A stretch of DNA of 64,000 nt from Pseudooceanicola nanhaiensis (GCF_020171315.1 NZ_JAIUZP010000001.1:620001-684000), one strand, 5' to 3'. Positions 52,142-61,063 are shown, counted from the first letter of the stretch. A program made the numbers and translations. Notes: a model not told the origin generated them from the letters alone.

Positions 52142-53488
52142 TCAGGCGCCGGGGTTGCACGTCCCGAGCGCACCACCCGCGAACATCGGGTGATCCGGGG
52201 CGTATTCCACCTGCGCACGCGGGGTGACCTCGACCACTTCCAGAAGGTCGAATTCCGAGGTCGGGTTCTCTTTCCCGCGCACCACGAGGACGTCCTTGAA
52301 GCACTGGTGGTCTTCGGCACGGTAGAGCGTCGGGCCGTTGCCGAGGCCGTCGAACTCGTAGCCTTCCAGGGCCTCTGCGATGGCGCAGGGGTTGAAGCTG
52401 CCCGCGCGCTGGGCGGCATCGGCATAGAGCAGCGTCTGCACGTAGCAGGTGTGGGCGGCCTGCGACGGCGGGAAGCCGTACTTGGTGCCGAAGGACTTCA
52501 CGAAGGCCTTGGTGCCCTCATCCGGGAGCGACCAGTGCCAGTTGGTGGAGCCGAGGATGCCCTTGATGTTCTCGCCCGCACCGCGTGCCATCAGGCGCGA
52601 GAACAGCGGAACCACGATCTCGAAGTTCTTGCCGTTGGCCATCTTCTCGCGCAGGCCGAACTGCACGGCGTTGGTCAGCGAGTTGACCATGTTGCCGCCG
52701 TAGTGGTTCAGGATCAGCACGTCTGCGCCCGAGTTCAGCACCGGCGCGATGTAGGACGAGAAGTCCGTCTGGGCCAGCGGGGTCTTGACGGTGTTCACCG
52801 TCTCCCAGCCAAGCGCCTCGGTCGCCGCGACGATGGATTCCTCCTGCGTCCAGCCCCAGGTGTAGTCGGCGGTCAGGTGGTAGGCCTTGCGGTCGGTGCC
52901 GTATTGCGCCGCCAGCACCGGCGCCAGCGCCGCGCCCGACATGTAGGCGTTGAAGAAGTGGCGGAAGCCGTTCGCCTTCTTGTCCTTGCCGGTGGTGTCG
53001 TTCGAGTGGGTCAGCCCCGCCATGAAGATCACGCCGGCCTCCTGGCAGAGGCCCTGCACCGCGACGGCCACGCCCGAGGACGAGCCGCCGGTGATCATGA
53101 TGGCGCCGTCCTTCTCGATCATCGACTTGGCCGAGGCACGCGCGGCGTCAGACTTGGTCTGGGTGTCGCCGGTGACGTATTCCACCTTCTTGCCAAGGAT
53201 GCCGTTGCCCTCCAGCGCCTTCGAGCTGAAGGTCTGCAGCATGCCGCCGTCGCCTTCGCCGTTCAGGTGCTCGACCGCCAGCTGGTAGGCGCGCAGTTCA
53301 TCCGCGCCTTCATCCGCATAGGGGCCGGTCTGGGGCACGTTGAAGCCCAGCGTCACGGACGAGCCCATCGGCTCGTTCATGTAGCCGGCCCAGGCCGCCC
53401 CGGTGAACAGCGTCGGAACCGCCAGCGAGGCGCCGACACCGGCCCCCGTCTTGAGCACGCCACGGCGAGTCAGGTTGTTCTTCGTCAT
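52142..53488 (-). CDS. ABC transporter periplasmic substrate-binding protein (LivK/UrtA-like)
   Basis: 448 residues; start at 53488 set by GGGAGGAAATCA. A Tat-like signal (TRRGVLKTGAGVG, cleavage AWA) precedes a type I periplasmic-binding fold (SSVTLGFNVPQTGPYAD, ITGGSSSGVAVAVQ). It is longer than classical leucine-binding proteins and closer to the urea/amide/carboxylate binding branch. It heads the transporter operon. Given acsA and an ScfR-like regulator next to it, a short-chain carboxylate or a precursor of one is a reasonable ligand, but this is inference. Confidence 0.88.
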   Translation of the reverse strand: MTKNNLTRRGVLKTGAGVGASLAVPTLFTGAAWAGYMNEPMGSSVTLGFNVPQTGPYADEGADELRAYQLAVEHLNGEGDGGMLQTFSSKALEGNGILGKKVEYVTGDTQTKSDAARASAKSMIEKDGAIMITGGSSSGVAVAVQGLCQEAGVIFMAGLTHSNDTTGKDKKANGFRHFFNAYMSGAALAPVLAAQYGTDRKAYHLTADYTWGWTQEESIVAATEALGWETVNTVKTPLAQTDFSSYIAPVLNSGADVLILNHYGGNMVNSLTNAVQFGLREKMANGKNFEIVVPLFSRLMARGAGENIKGILGSTNWHWSLPDEGTKAFVKSFGTKYGFPPSQAAHTCYVQTLLYADAAQRAGSFNPCAIAEALEGYEFDGLGNGPTLYRAEDHQCFKDVLVVRGKENPTSEFDLLEVVEVTPRAQVEYAPDHPMFAGGALGTCNPGA

Positions 53489-53607
53489 TGATTTCCTCCC
53501 TTGGGTTTTGGGCGCGCCTCCTCCGCGCGCCCGTGCACTCTCGTGCAAAATGATTATGGCAAGGCGAAAGAAAATATCGCAACAACTGCTTTGTTTGGTT
53601 CGATTTT

Positions 53608-53619
53608 TTTGTAAACAAA
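53608..53619. promoter_or_regulatory. Palindrome TTTGT-AA-ACAAA in the divergent transporter/regulator promoter
   Basis: The 210 bp between the binding-protein gene and the ScfR-like gene is the most AT-rich part of this block. It holds TTTGTAAACAAA, close to the TTTGCAAA-type sites described for the RamB/ScfR family. A candidate operator for both directions. Confidence 0.5.
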
Positions 53620-53698
53620 TGAACAGTATGCTGTAGAATTCCGTAAAGGTTCTTATTCGGCGGCGCAGAAACGCGTTGAAAGGGCAGGGAAATCACCC

Positions 53699-55018
53699 AT
53701 GGCGAGAACGACGCTTACAGGAAGCCGCATCCGGGAACGCCGGATCATGCGGGGCATGCGGCAGGCTGAACTGGCGCGGCAGGCCGGGATTTCGGCCAGC
53801 TACCTCAACCTGATCGAACACAATCGCCGCAGAATCGGCGGGAAACTGCTGCTCGACATCGCCGCCGCGCTGGAGGTGGAGCCGTCCCACCTGAGCGAAG
53901 GCGCCGAGGCCGCGTTGATCGCGACCCTGCGGGAGGCGGCGGCCGAGCGCCCCGTGGCCGGTGCCGAACTGGACAGGATCGAGGAATTCGCGGGCCGCTT
54001 CCCCGGTTGGGCGCAGCTGATTGCCGGGGGCTACAGGCGGCTGGCGGCGATGGAGCAGGAGGTCGAGGCGCTGACCGACCGGCTGTCGCACGACCCGCAT
54101 CTGGCCGCCTCGCTGCACGAGGTGCTCTCGACCGTCACGGCGATCCGCTCCACCGCCTCGATCCTCGTGGATACGCCCGAGTTGGAGCCAGACTGGCAGG
54201 ACCGTTTTCACCGCAACATCTCCGAGGACAGTCGCCGTCTGGCCGAGGGCGCGCAGCGGCTGGTGGCGGAACTGGATGCCGGTGACACCCGCGAGACGGC
54301 TCAGAGCGTCCCGCAGGAGGAGGTCGAGGCCTATCTGACGGCGCAGGGGTTCCACTTCCCGGCGCTGGAGCCGGGCGGCGGCGGCGACCCCGCGCGTCTG
54401 GTGGCGGAGGCGGAGGAGCTGACCAGCAGCACCGCCCGGGCCATGGCGCAGGTGCTGCTGGAGCGCTACGCCGAGGATGCCCGGCATCTGCCCGCGACGC
54501 GCCTGTTGCCGGAGTTGCCGAAAAATCCCGAGACGCTGAACCCCGCCGCGCTTGCCGATGCCTTCGGAACGGATACCGCCCGCGTGTTGCGCCGGCTGGC
54601 CAGCCTGCCTCCGGGGGAGGGGACGCTGGACAAGGTGGGGCTGGTGATCTGCGACGGGTCTGGCACGCTGACCTTCCGCCGCCCGCTGGAGGGCTTCCCG
54701 CTGCCGCGCTTCGGCACGGCCTGCCCGCTCTGGCCGCTGTTCCAAAGCCTCAGCCGTCCGATGATGCCCATGCGCCGCCCTGTCCGACTGGCCGGGCGCA
54801 GCGAAGGGGCCTTCCTGACCTATGCCGTGGCGCAGCCCAAGGGCGCGCCGCGCCTGAACCGGGAACCGCTCTTCGAGGCGCATATGCTGATCCTGCCCCG
54901 GGTGCCGGGCCCGAACGAGGCGGAAGAGGCACCGCGGGTGGGGGTCACCTGCCGGATCTGCCCGCGCAGCGACTGCCCCGGCCGGCGCGAACCCTCCCTA
55001 ATGGGAGACGCCGCCTGA
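53699..55018 (+). CDS. ScfR/RamB-like short-chain fatty-acid regulator (XRE family)
   Basis: 439 residues. An N-terminal XRE helix-turn-helix (MRQAELARQAGISASYLNLIEHNRRRIG) is followed by a helical region. The C-terminal DUF2083-type domain contains the characteristic cysteine motif CRICPRSDCPGRREPSL. Family members (RamB in Corynebacterium, ScfR in Sinorhizobium) control acetate or propionate metabolism in response to acyl-CoA state. It is divergent from the ABC-acsA block, which fits such a job. Confidence 0.9.
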   Translation: MARTTLTGSRIRERRIMRGMRQAELARQAGISASYLNLIEHNRRRIGGKLLLDIAAALEVEPSHLSEGAEAALIATLREAAAERPVAGAELDRIEEFAGRFPGWAQLIAGGYRRLAAMEQEVEALTDRLSHDPHLAASLHEVLSTVTAIRSTASILVDTPELEPDWQDRFHRNISEDSRRLAEGAQRLVAELDAGDTRETAQSVPQEEVEAYLTAQGFHFPALEPGGGGDPARLVAEAEELTSSTARAMAQVLLERYAEDARHLPATRLLPELPKNPETLNPAALADAFGTDTARVLRRLASLPPGEGTLDKVGLVICDGSGTLTFRRPLEGFPLPRFGTACPLWPLFQSLSRPMMPMRRPVRLAGRSEGAFLTYAVAQPKGAPRLNREPLFEAHMLILPRVPGPNEAEEAPRVGVTCRICPRSDCPGRREPSLMGDAA

Positions 55019-55037
55019 CATGGGTCAGGCGGCGTCT
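55006..55037. terminator. Strong hairpin overlapping the ScfR-like stop codon
   Basis: Perfect 14-bp inverted repeat AGACGCCGCCTGAC / GTCAGGCGGCGTCT with a 4-base loop. The left arm contains the stop codon itself. No T-run follows on either strand, but it sits between convergent genes. Confidence 0.6.
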
Positions 55038-55066
55038 GGAAATCCGGGCAAGAAGAGCAGGGCGCG

Positions 55067-55978
55067 TCAGAAGGAGGTTGGCTGGGCCGTCCCGTTGTCG
55101 AAGTCGATCTTCCACGAGCTACGGCTATCAAAGCAATGGGCGCCGCCGCCGTTGCTGAGCATGAAGCTGTCGCAGCCTTCGGCATTGGCCTCGGTCAGCG
55201 CCTTGACCGCCACGCCCCAGCGGGGGTCGCTCGACGACAGCGGCTGCAATTGGCCGTTCTGATAGATGCTGTAGGCCTGCGTGCCCCAGCCGATTTCCGA
55301 GCTGTCCGAGGCCCAGATCAGGCGGGTGCCGTGCTGGCCGTCGGTGTGGAAGATGAAATAGCGGCTGCGGTCGGCCCCGTCCTCGTTGCTGGGCAGCATG
55401 TAGAGCATGTAGGCGCCGGTCTTGCGGTAATCCACGCCGGACTGCGTCTCGAGGATGTTGGCCTGGTGGTGATAGCCGTGCGGCGTGTACTCTGGCACCA
55501 TGGCGAGCGGCACCAGCTGGCAGCTGAACTCGGTCGCGAATTCGTCGAGCTTGGTCCCGTTGGTTTCCGAGACCACCATGCGGAAGGGCTGGTCCTGCCG
55601 CACGAGGCCGCAGGTCTCGGCCGAGGCGCGGGCCTGCCAGAGCCGCCCGCGGTCGAGCGGCCAGAGCATCGCGCAGGAGCCGACGGCGGTGCCGTCGATG
55701 GTTTTCATCGGGTCACAGGTATCCGTCGGCTTCTTGGGCCGGATATAGGGCTGGATCGAGGCCAGCGAGCTGGAATCCATCGGCACGATGGTCCCGTCGA
55801 TCAGGGCCACCTGCCGGACATGTTGCATCGTCGTGAACGCCCAATGCGCGGCAATGCCGAGGGCAAGGCCCGCCAGCAGGACGATACGCAGCGACAGTTT
55901 GCCGGCCCGAGGCGCGCTTTCCTGCGCGGCTTTGGCCTGCTTATCAAACTGAGCAAGGAACTCTTTGTTCGACAGCAT
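55067..55978 (-). CDS. Membrane-anchored protein of unknown function, 303 aa
   Basis: A cytoplasmic N-terminus (1-28), one membrane helix at about 29-50 (LRIVLLAGLALGIAAHWAF) and a large periplasmic domain with six cysteines, likely disulfide-bonded (for example in DTCDPMKT, GSCAMLW, AETCGLV, EFSCQLV). No family was recognised. The mature domain has many aromatic and charged residues but no catalytic motif I can name. It is convergent with the ScfR-like gene and divergent from the receiver gene across a gap of nearly 350 bp. Confidence 0.65.
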   Translation of the reverse strand: MLSNKEFLAQFDKQAKAAQESAPRAGKLSLRIVLLAGLALGIAAHWAFTTMQHVRQVALIDGTIVPMDSSSLASIQPYIRPKKPTDTCDPMKTIDGTAVGSCAMLWPLDRGRLWQARASAETCGLVRQDQPFRMVVSETNGTKLDEFATEFSCQLVPLAMVPEYTPHGYHHQANILETQSGVDYRKTGAYMLYMLPSNEDGADRSRYFIFHTDGQHGTRLIWASDSSEIGWGTQAYSIYQNGQLQPLSSSDPRWGVAVKALTEANAEGCDSFMLSNGGGAHCFDSRSSWKIDFDNGTAQPTSF

Positions 55979-56325
55979 GTTCGTAGGTCTCTCTTCTTAT
56001 TTTTCCCGGGGGAGTGCTCGGATTGGGGAGTGCTCTATGGGAAACATTCTATTTACGATTGAGTGAAGAGAAGGGCTGCAATCAGGCTCTTTTGAGGCAT
56101 GTTTCACATCGTGGACCATCTGGTGGGCCACCTCGCGGGCCAGCGTGTCGCACGAAGTGGTCGGGGAGACGGCGCATCCCCGCGGAGGCGCGTCCCCCGC
56201 GCGCGGTAAAGATTGGTAAAGAAAATGCCTTTCGCCGCGCAATCTTTGACACTCCGCGCGCGACAGGCGATATTCCGTCAGATAATAAGAACATGATATG
56301 ACACGCTCATTAGGGGGAGGGCCGG
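55979..56325. other. AT-richer intergenic region with a direct repeat
   Basis: 347 bp without a supported gene, clearly less GC-rich than the neighbours. GGGGAGTGCTC occurs twice (56010-56020 and 56026-56036), 16 bp apart. It should hold the promoters of both flanking genes; near 56275-56310 there are AT-rich elements before the receiver gene's GGGGGAGG site. Confidence 0.5.
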
Positions 56326-56694
56326 ATGAGCAAAAATGTTCTCGTGATCGAGGATGAGCCCAATATCATCGAGGCGATCGGGTTCATCCTGTCGCGCGAT
56401 GGCTGGCGGGTTGCGACGCATTCGAACGGGGAGGACGCCGTGGAAGCGGTGCGGAGCCGGATGCCGGATCTCGTTATTCTGGACGTGATGCTGCCGGGGC
56501 GGTCGGGCTATGACATCCTGCGCGACCTGCGCGGGGCAGAGGCCACGGCGGGGCTGCCGGTGCTGATGCTGACGGCGCGCGGCCAGAACCGCGACCGCGA
56601 GATGGCCGAGGCCGCGGGCGCCAGCCGTTTCATGACCAAGCCGTTTTCCAACTCCGAGGTGCTGGCCGCCGTGAACCAGCTGATCGGCGCCTGA
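56326..56694 (+). CDS. Single-domain response regulator (CheY-like receiver)
   Basis: 122 residues, receiver domain only: acidic pocket ED (9-10), phosphoacceptor Asp53 in ILDVMLPG, Thr83 and Lys105 (TKPF). No DNA-binding or enzyme domain. It is the first gene of a run with a small membrane protein and a transporter-kinase fusion, so it is very likely phosphorylated by that kinase and acts by binding a partner. Confidence 0.93.
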   Translation: MSKNVLVIEDEPNIIEAIGFILSRDGWRVATHSNGEDAVEAVRSRMPDLVILDVMLPGRSGYDILRDLRGAEATAGLPVLMLTARGQNRDREMAEAAGASRFMTKPFSNSEVLAAVNQLIGA

Positions 56695-56704
56695 GGACCC
56701 TGCC

Positions 56705-57172
56705 ATGAGCAGTCGCCAGACCGTCTTTCTCGAACGCCAGAGCTATCGGCTGCGGCGGCGCGGGGATGCGATGCGGCTGCTGCCGGTGCTGGGGATCATC
56801 CTGATGATGTTTCCCCTGCTCTGGACCGAAGGCCCCGAGGGCATGCCGGTCAGCCGGGCGATGATGTATATCTTCGGGGTCTGGGCCGGGCTCGCCGTGA
56901 CGGCGGGCCTGTTGTCGCGCGGTCAGGCCGGGGCGCGCAGTGCGGCGCTGCCGGCGGACGGGATACTGGCCGGGATGTCCAAGGCGCCGCTGCCGCCCGA
57001 GATGCGCGACCTGCTGCCCGAGGACGGCCCCCATGGCGGGGTCGATCTGGGCGGTGCGGGCATCGACACGCCCGGCCAGCGCAATGACCACGGCGAGGCG
57101 GCGGCCGAGGCGGGCCAAAGGAAGAGGGCAGGGGAGAACCCGACGTCCGGCCCCGGGGCGGACCGGCGCTAG
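56705..57172 (+). CDS. Small membrane protein of unknown function, 155 aa
   Basis: Two membrane helices at about 22-40 (MRLLPVLGIILMMFPLLW) and 51-71, then a Pro/Gly/Glu-rich, probably disordered cytoplasmic tail of 80 residues. It starts 10 bp after the receiver gene, and its TAG stop touches the ATG of the kinase gene with no base between. It could be an accessory subunit of the transporter-kinase. Confidence 0.7.
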   Translation: MSSRQTVFLERQSYRLRRRGDAMRLLPVLGIILMMFPLLWTEGPEGMPVSRAMMYIFGVWAGLAVTAGLLSRGQAGARSAALPADGILAGMSKAPLPPEMRDLLPEDGPHGGVDLGGAGIDTPGQRNDHGEAAAEAGQRKRAGENPTSGPGADRR

Positions 57173-59854
57173 ATGGCTTCGCTCAATCTCCTGCTGTCGG
57201 TCTCGCTCGTCTACGTGGCGTTGCTGTTCCTCGTGGCCTTCGCGGCAGAGCGCGCCGCGCTCAGGGGGCGCGTCGGCTGGCTGCGCTCGCCGATGGTCTA
57301 CACGCTGTCGCTCTCGATCTATTGCACCGCATGGACCTTCTACGGCGCCGTGGGCTACGCCGCGCGCTCAGGGCTGGAATACCTGACGATCTACGTCGGG
57401 CCGTCTCTGGCGATGATCGGCTGGCTCTGGGCCGTGCGGAAGATGGTGCGCATCGGGCGCAGCCAGAAAATCACCTCGGTCGCGGACCTGATCTCGTCGC
57501 GCTATGGCAAATCGACCCGGCTGGCGGTCTTCGTCACGATCATGGCGGTGGTCGGCACCACGCCCTACATCGCGCTGCAACTGCAATCGGTCACGCTGTC
57601 CTTTGCCGCCTTCGCCGCGATGGACCCAAAGGCCACGCTGCCCGGCGGCAGCAGCACCGCGCTCTGGGTGGCGGCGGGGCTGGCCTTCTTCACCGTTCTC
57701 TTCGGCACCCGGAACCTCGATGCGAACGAACGCCACCACGGGGTCGTGATGGCTATCGCGGTGGAGGCGGTGGTGAAACTCTGCGCCCTCGTTGCCGTGG
57801 GGGTCTTTGTCGTCTGGGGCCTCGGCGGCGGGCTGTCCGAGACGCTGGCCCGGATCGACGCCTCGCCCATCGGCCGGTGGGAGATGGTGAACGGACGCTG
57901 GGCCGGTCTCATCTTCCTCTCCGCCGCTGCCTTCCTCTGCCTGCCGCGGATGTTCCAGGTGCTGGTGGTCGAGAACGAGGACGAGCGCCACCTGCAGACC
58001 GCCACATGGGCCTTCCCGGCCTACCTGATGGTGATGAGCCTCTTCGTGGTGCCGATTGCCGTCATGGGCCTCGACCTGCTGCCGGAAGGCTCCAACCCCG
58101 ACCTTTTCGTGCTGACCCTGCCGCTGCATGACGGGCGCACCGGGCTGGCCATGCTCTCCTTCATCGGCGGCTTCTCCTCGGCCACCTCGATGGTGATCGT
58201 GGCCTCCATCGCGCTCTCGACCATGGTGTCGAACCATATCGTGATGCCGATCTGGCTGCGGGTCACCGGGGGCGGGGCCGTAGTCTCGGGCGATGTGCGC
58301 CACGTTGTGATGCTGGCGCGCCGGGTCTCGATCGTGGGTGTCGTCCTGCTGGGCTATATCTACTACCGCGTCTCGGGCGGGGGCGAGGCGCTGGCCGCCA
58401 TCGGGCTGATCTCCTTCTCGGGGGTTGCGCAGTTCCTGCCCGCGCTCGCCGGGGGCATCTTCTGGCGCGGGGCCACGCGTAATGGCGCCATGACGGGGCT
58501 GATCGTGGGTTCCGCCCTCTGGACGTGGTGCCTCTTCCTGCCGGGCTTCGGGGACGGGGTCGTGATCCCCGTCCATGTGCTGGAGAGCGGGCCCTTCGGC
58601 CTTGTCTGGCTGCGCCCCGAGGCGCTCTTCGGGATCGAGGGGATCGACCCGCTGGTGCATGGCGCGCTCTGGTCGCTGTTCTTCAACACGGTCTGCTTCG
58701 TCACCGTGTCGCTGATGGGCTTCCCCACCCCGGTGGAACGCCTGCAGGGCGCGCAGTTCGTCAACGTCTACCAGTATTCCGAAAGCCCGGGCCGCGGCAC
58801 CGCAGGGCCGGTCCAGACCGAGGACCTGCTGATGATGTCGCAGCGCATCCTTGGCCCGGCGCAGGCGCAGGCGCTGTTCCTGCGCGAGGCACAGGCGCAG
58901 GGGCTGGCGGGCTATTTGCCGGACCCGACGCCGGGCTTCCTGCAGGCGCTGGAGCGGGAACTGGCGGGCTCGGTCGGGGCGGCCACGGCCCACGCGATGG
59001 TGGGCCAGCTGACCGGCGGCGCCGTCGTCTCGGTCGAGGACCTGATGGCTGTGGCGGATGAAACCGCGCAGATCATGGAATATTCCAGCCAGCTTGAAGC
59101 CAAGTCGCAGGAACTCTCCCGCACCGCCCGCCAACTGCGCGCCGCAAACGACAAGCTGACCCAGCTGTCGCTGCAGAAGGACGCCTTCCTCAGCCAGATC
59201 AGCCACGAACTGCGCACGCCCATGACCTCGATCCGCGCGTTTTCCGAGATCCTGCGCGATGCCGACGGGCTCAGCTCCGCGCAGCGGCTGAAATATTCCT
59301 CGATCATCCATGACGAGGCGGTCCGGCTGACCCGGCTGCTGGACGACCTGCTGGACCTCTCGGTGCTGGAGAACGGCCAGATCAACTTGAACCTGACCGA
59401 AGGCCGTCTCTCCAGCCTGATCGACCACGCGATCTCCGCCACCGGCGGCGCGGCGGACCGGCTGCGCATCCGGCGCAACCGCGTGGCCGAGAGCCTGCTG
59501 CTCACCACCGACCGCGACCGGCTGGGGCAGGTCTTCATCAACCTGATCGCCAATGCGGCCAAGTATTGCGACGCCGAGCGCCCTGAACTTGCGATCCATG
59601 TCCGGCAGCGCGGCGGTACGCTGATCGTCGATTTCATCGACAACGGCACCGGCATCGAGACCGACCAGCAGGCGGTGATCTTCGAGAAATTCGCCCGTAT
59701 CGGCGAGCAGAAGGCGGGCGGGGCGGGGCTTGGCCTCGCGATCTGCCGCGAGATCATGCAGCGGCTCGGCGGGACCATCGGCTATCTGCCGGGGCAGGGC
59801 GGGGCCGCCTTCCGGGTGACGCTGCCGCTGGCCCGCGCCATGGCGGCGCAATAG
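57173..59854 (+). CDS. SLC5-type sodium/solute symporter fused to a histidine kinase (CbrA/CrbS-like)
   Basis: 893 residues. Residues 1-500 form about 13 membrane helices of the sodium:solute symporter family (SKSTRLAVF-type region, FNTVCF). A linker leads to a coiled-coil (MEYSSQLEAKSQELSRTARQL) and a HisKA domain with phospho-His678 in FLSQISHELRTPMTSI. The ATPase has N, G1 and G2 boxes (INLIANAAKY, DNGTGIE, GGAGLGLAICRE). Relatives CbrA and CrbS sense or transport small substrates (histidine, acetate) and signal to a regulator. No response regulator domain is fused; the lone receiver two genes upstream is the likely partner. Confidence 0.93.
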   Translation: MASLNLLLSVSLVYVALLFLVAFAAERAALRGRVGWLRSPMVYTLSLSIYCTAWTFYGAVGYAARSGLEYLTIYVGPSLAMIGWLWAVRKMVRIGRSQKITSVADLISSRYGKSTRLAVFVTIMAVVGTTPYIALQLQSVTLSFAAFAAMDPKATLPGGSSTALWVAAGLAFFTVLFGTRNLDANERHHGVVMAIAVEAVVKLCALVAVGVFVVWGLGGGLSETLARIDASPIGRWEMVNGRWAGLIFLSAAAFLCLPRMFQVLVVENEDERHLQTATWAFPAYLMVMSLFVVPIAVMGLDLLPEGSNPDLFVLTLPLHDGRTGLAMLSFIGGFSSATSMVIVASIALSTMVSNHIVMPIWLRVTGGGAVVSGDVRHVVMLARRVSIVGVVLLGYIYYRVSGGGEALAAIGLISFSGVAQFLPALAGGIFWRGATRNGAMTGLIVGSALWTWCLFLPGFGDGVVIPVHVLESGPFGLVWLRPEALFGIEGIDPLVHGALWSLFFNTVCFVTVSLMGFPTPVERLQGAQFVNVYQYSESPGRGTAGPVQTEDLLMMSQRILGPAQAQALFLREAQAQGLAGYLPDPTPGFLQALERELAGSVGAATAHAMVGQLTGGAVVSVEDLMAVADETAQIMEYSSQLEAKSQELSRTARQLRAANDKLTQLSLQKDAFLSQISHELRTPMTSIRAFSEILRDADGLSSAQRLKYSSIIHDEAVRLTRLLDDLLDLSVLENGQINLNLTEGRLSSLIDHAISATGGAADRLRIRRNRVAESLLLTTDRDRLGQVFINLIANAAKYCDAERPELAIHVRQRGGTLIVDFIDNGTGIETDQQAVIFEKFARIGEQKAGGAGLGLAICREIMQRLGGTIGYLPGQGGAAFRVTLPLARAMAAQ

Positions 59855-59899
59855 GCAGGTAAAGCCAATCGTAACCATCCCTGTCCTAGGCTGGCGCGA

Positions 59900-61063
59900 A
59901 TGCCCGCGTCAGTTCTGGCGGAGATTATGGGAAACAGGTCGTCCAACGCCATCCTGCGTCGCAAGACCCTTGCGGCGCGCGAGGTCCACCAGGCGCGCGT
60001 GCTGTCGCCTGAGAAGGCCTTGCGCCTTGCCCTCGCCCGCGCGGCGGAGGAGGCGCTGGATTTTGCCCTCGCGGTGGGGGACATCACCGTCGAGGCGCAG
60101 CCGATGGAGGAGGCCGTGGCCGATCTGCCCGACGCGGCGCTGACCCTGCTGCTGGAGGGGGAGGGCGGGGGCGCCGGGGCCATGAGCCTCGATTTCGCGC
60201 TGATGTCGGCCCTCGTGGAGGTTCAGACCATGGGCCGCCTGCAACGCGCCCCGCCCGAGCCGCGCCGCCCGACCCGCACCGATGCCGCCCTCACCGCCCC
60301 GCTGGTGGACGCCGCCTTTGCCCAGCTGGAGGAGCTTCTGCAGGGGGCGGAGGCGGGTCACTGGCTGTCCGGCTATCGGTTCGGCGCGATGATGGAGGGG
60401 CCGCGGATGCTGGGCCTCGCCCTCGACACCGGGACATATCACCGCCTGCGGCTCACCCTCGATCTGGGCGGGCAGCGGGAGGGTCAGATGCAGCTTCTCC
60501 TCCCGGAGCGGGAGAAACCCCGCGGTCCGCAGGGCGCGGGGGAGACGGCGCAGGAGGCGCCGCTGGCGCATGTCATCGGGCTGGCGCAGGCCGATCTGAC
60601 GGCGCAGCTGCACCGCCTGTCGCTGCCGTGGAACGCCCTGCTGAAGCTGAAGCCCGGCGATGTGCTGCCCGTCCCGCGCGAGGCGCTGTCGCGCACGGTG
60701 CTTCTCGGGCCGGGGCAGGTGCGGATCCTGACGGTCAAGCTCGGCCAGATCAACGGCTACCGGGCCGTGCGCCTCTCGGCCGGGGAGACCCCGCGCGCCG
60801 CCCGGACGCTGGCCAGCCAGCACGTATCGCCCGAAGACACATTCGATCCCCCGCCCGTCGACATGCCCGAAGAGCCCATGCCCGTGCCCATGTCCGAGCC
60901 GGAGATGCCAGAGCCGGAGCCGCCGCCCTTCGCATCGCGGGTCGAGGCGCTGCCGGATCTGCCGGATCTCTCCGATCTTCCGGGGCTCGGCCCCGAGGAG
61001 GCGGAGGAGGAGGCGTTCCCGATGGCGGGGTTCCCCATGGCGGACCTGCCCGATCTGGACTGA
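59900..61063 (+). CDS. FliM/SpoA-like C-ring family protein with acidic C-terminal tail
   Basis: 387 residues; an ATG at 59927 (MGNRSSNAILRRK) is an equally good start. An N-terminal segment and a FliM-middle-like region (about 25-220) precede a SpoA/FliN-type domain (about 225-300; SLPWNALLKLKPGDVLPV, GQVRILTVKLGQINGYRAVRL). A Pro/Glu-rich tail follows with repeated DLPDL units up to the last residue. No flagellar gene is in the window. It follows the transporter-kinase gene by 45 bp in the same direction. It may be the flagellar switch FliM of this organism or a diverged paralogue. Confidence 0.75.
   Translation: MPASVLAEIMGNRSSNAILRRKTLAAREVHQARVLSPEKALRLALARAAEEALDFALAVGDITVEAQPMEEAVADLPDAALTLLLEGEGGGAGAMSLDFALMSALVEVQTMGRLQRAPPEPRRPTRTDAALTAPLVDAAFAQLEELLQGAEAGHWLSGYRFGAMMEGPRMLGLALDTGTYHRLRLTLDLGGQREGQMQLLLPEREKPRGPQGAGETAQEAPLAHVIGLAQADLTAQLHRLSLPWNALLKLKPGDVLPVPREALSRTVLLGPGQVRILTVKLGQINGYRAVRLSAGETPRAARTLASQHVSPEDTFDPPPVDMPEEPMPVPMSEPEMPEPEPPPFASRVEALPDLPDLSDLPGLGPEEAEEEAFPMAGFPMADLPDLD

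Noticed and set aside
57368..59878. 836-codon minus-strand frame opposite the transporter-kinase
   Set aside because: Antisense shadow of a gene with clear kinase motifs; His/Arg/Glu-rich without domains.
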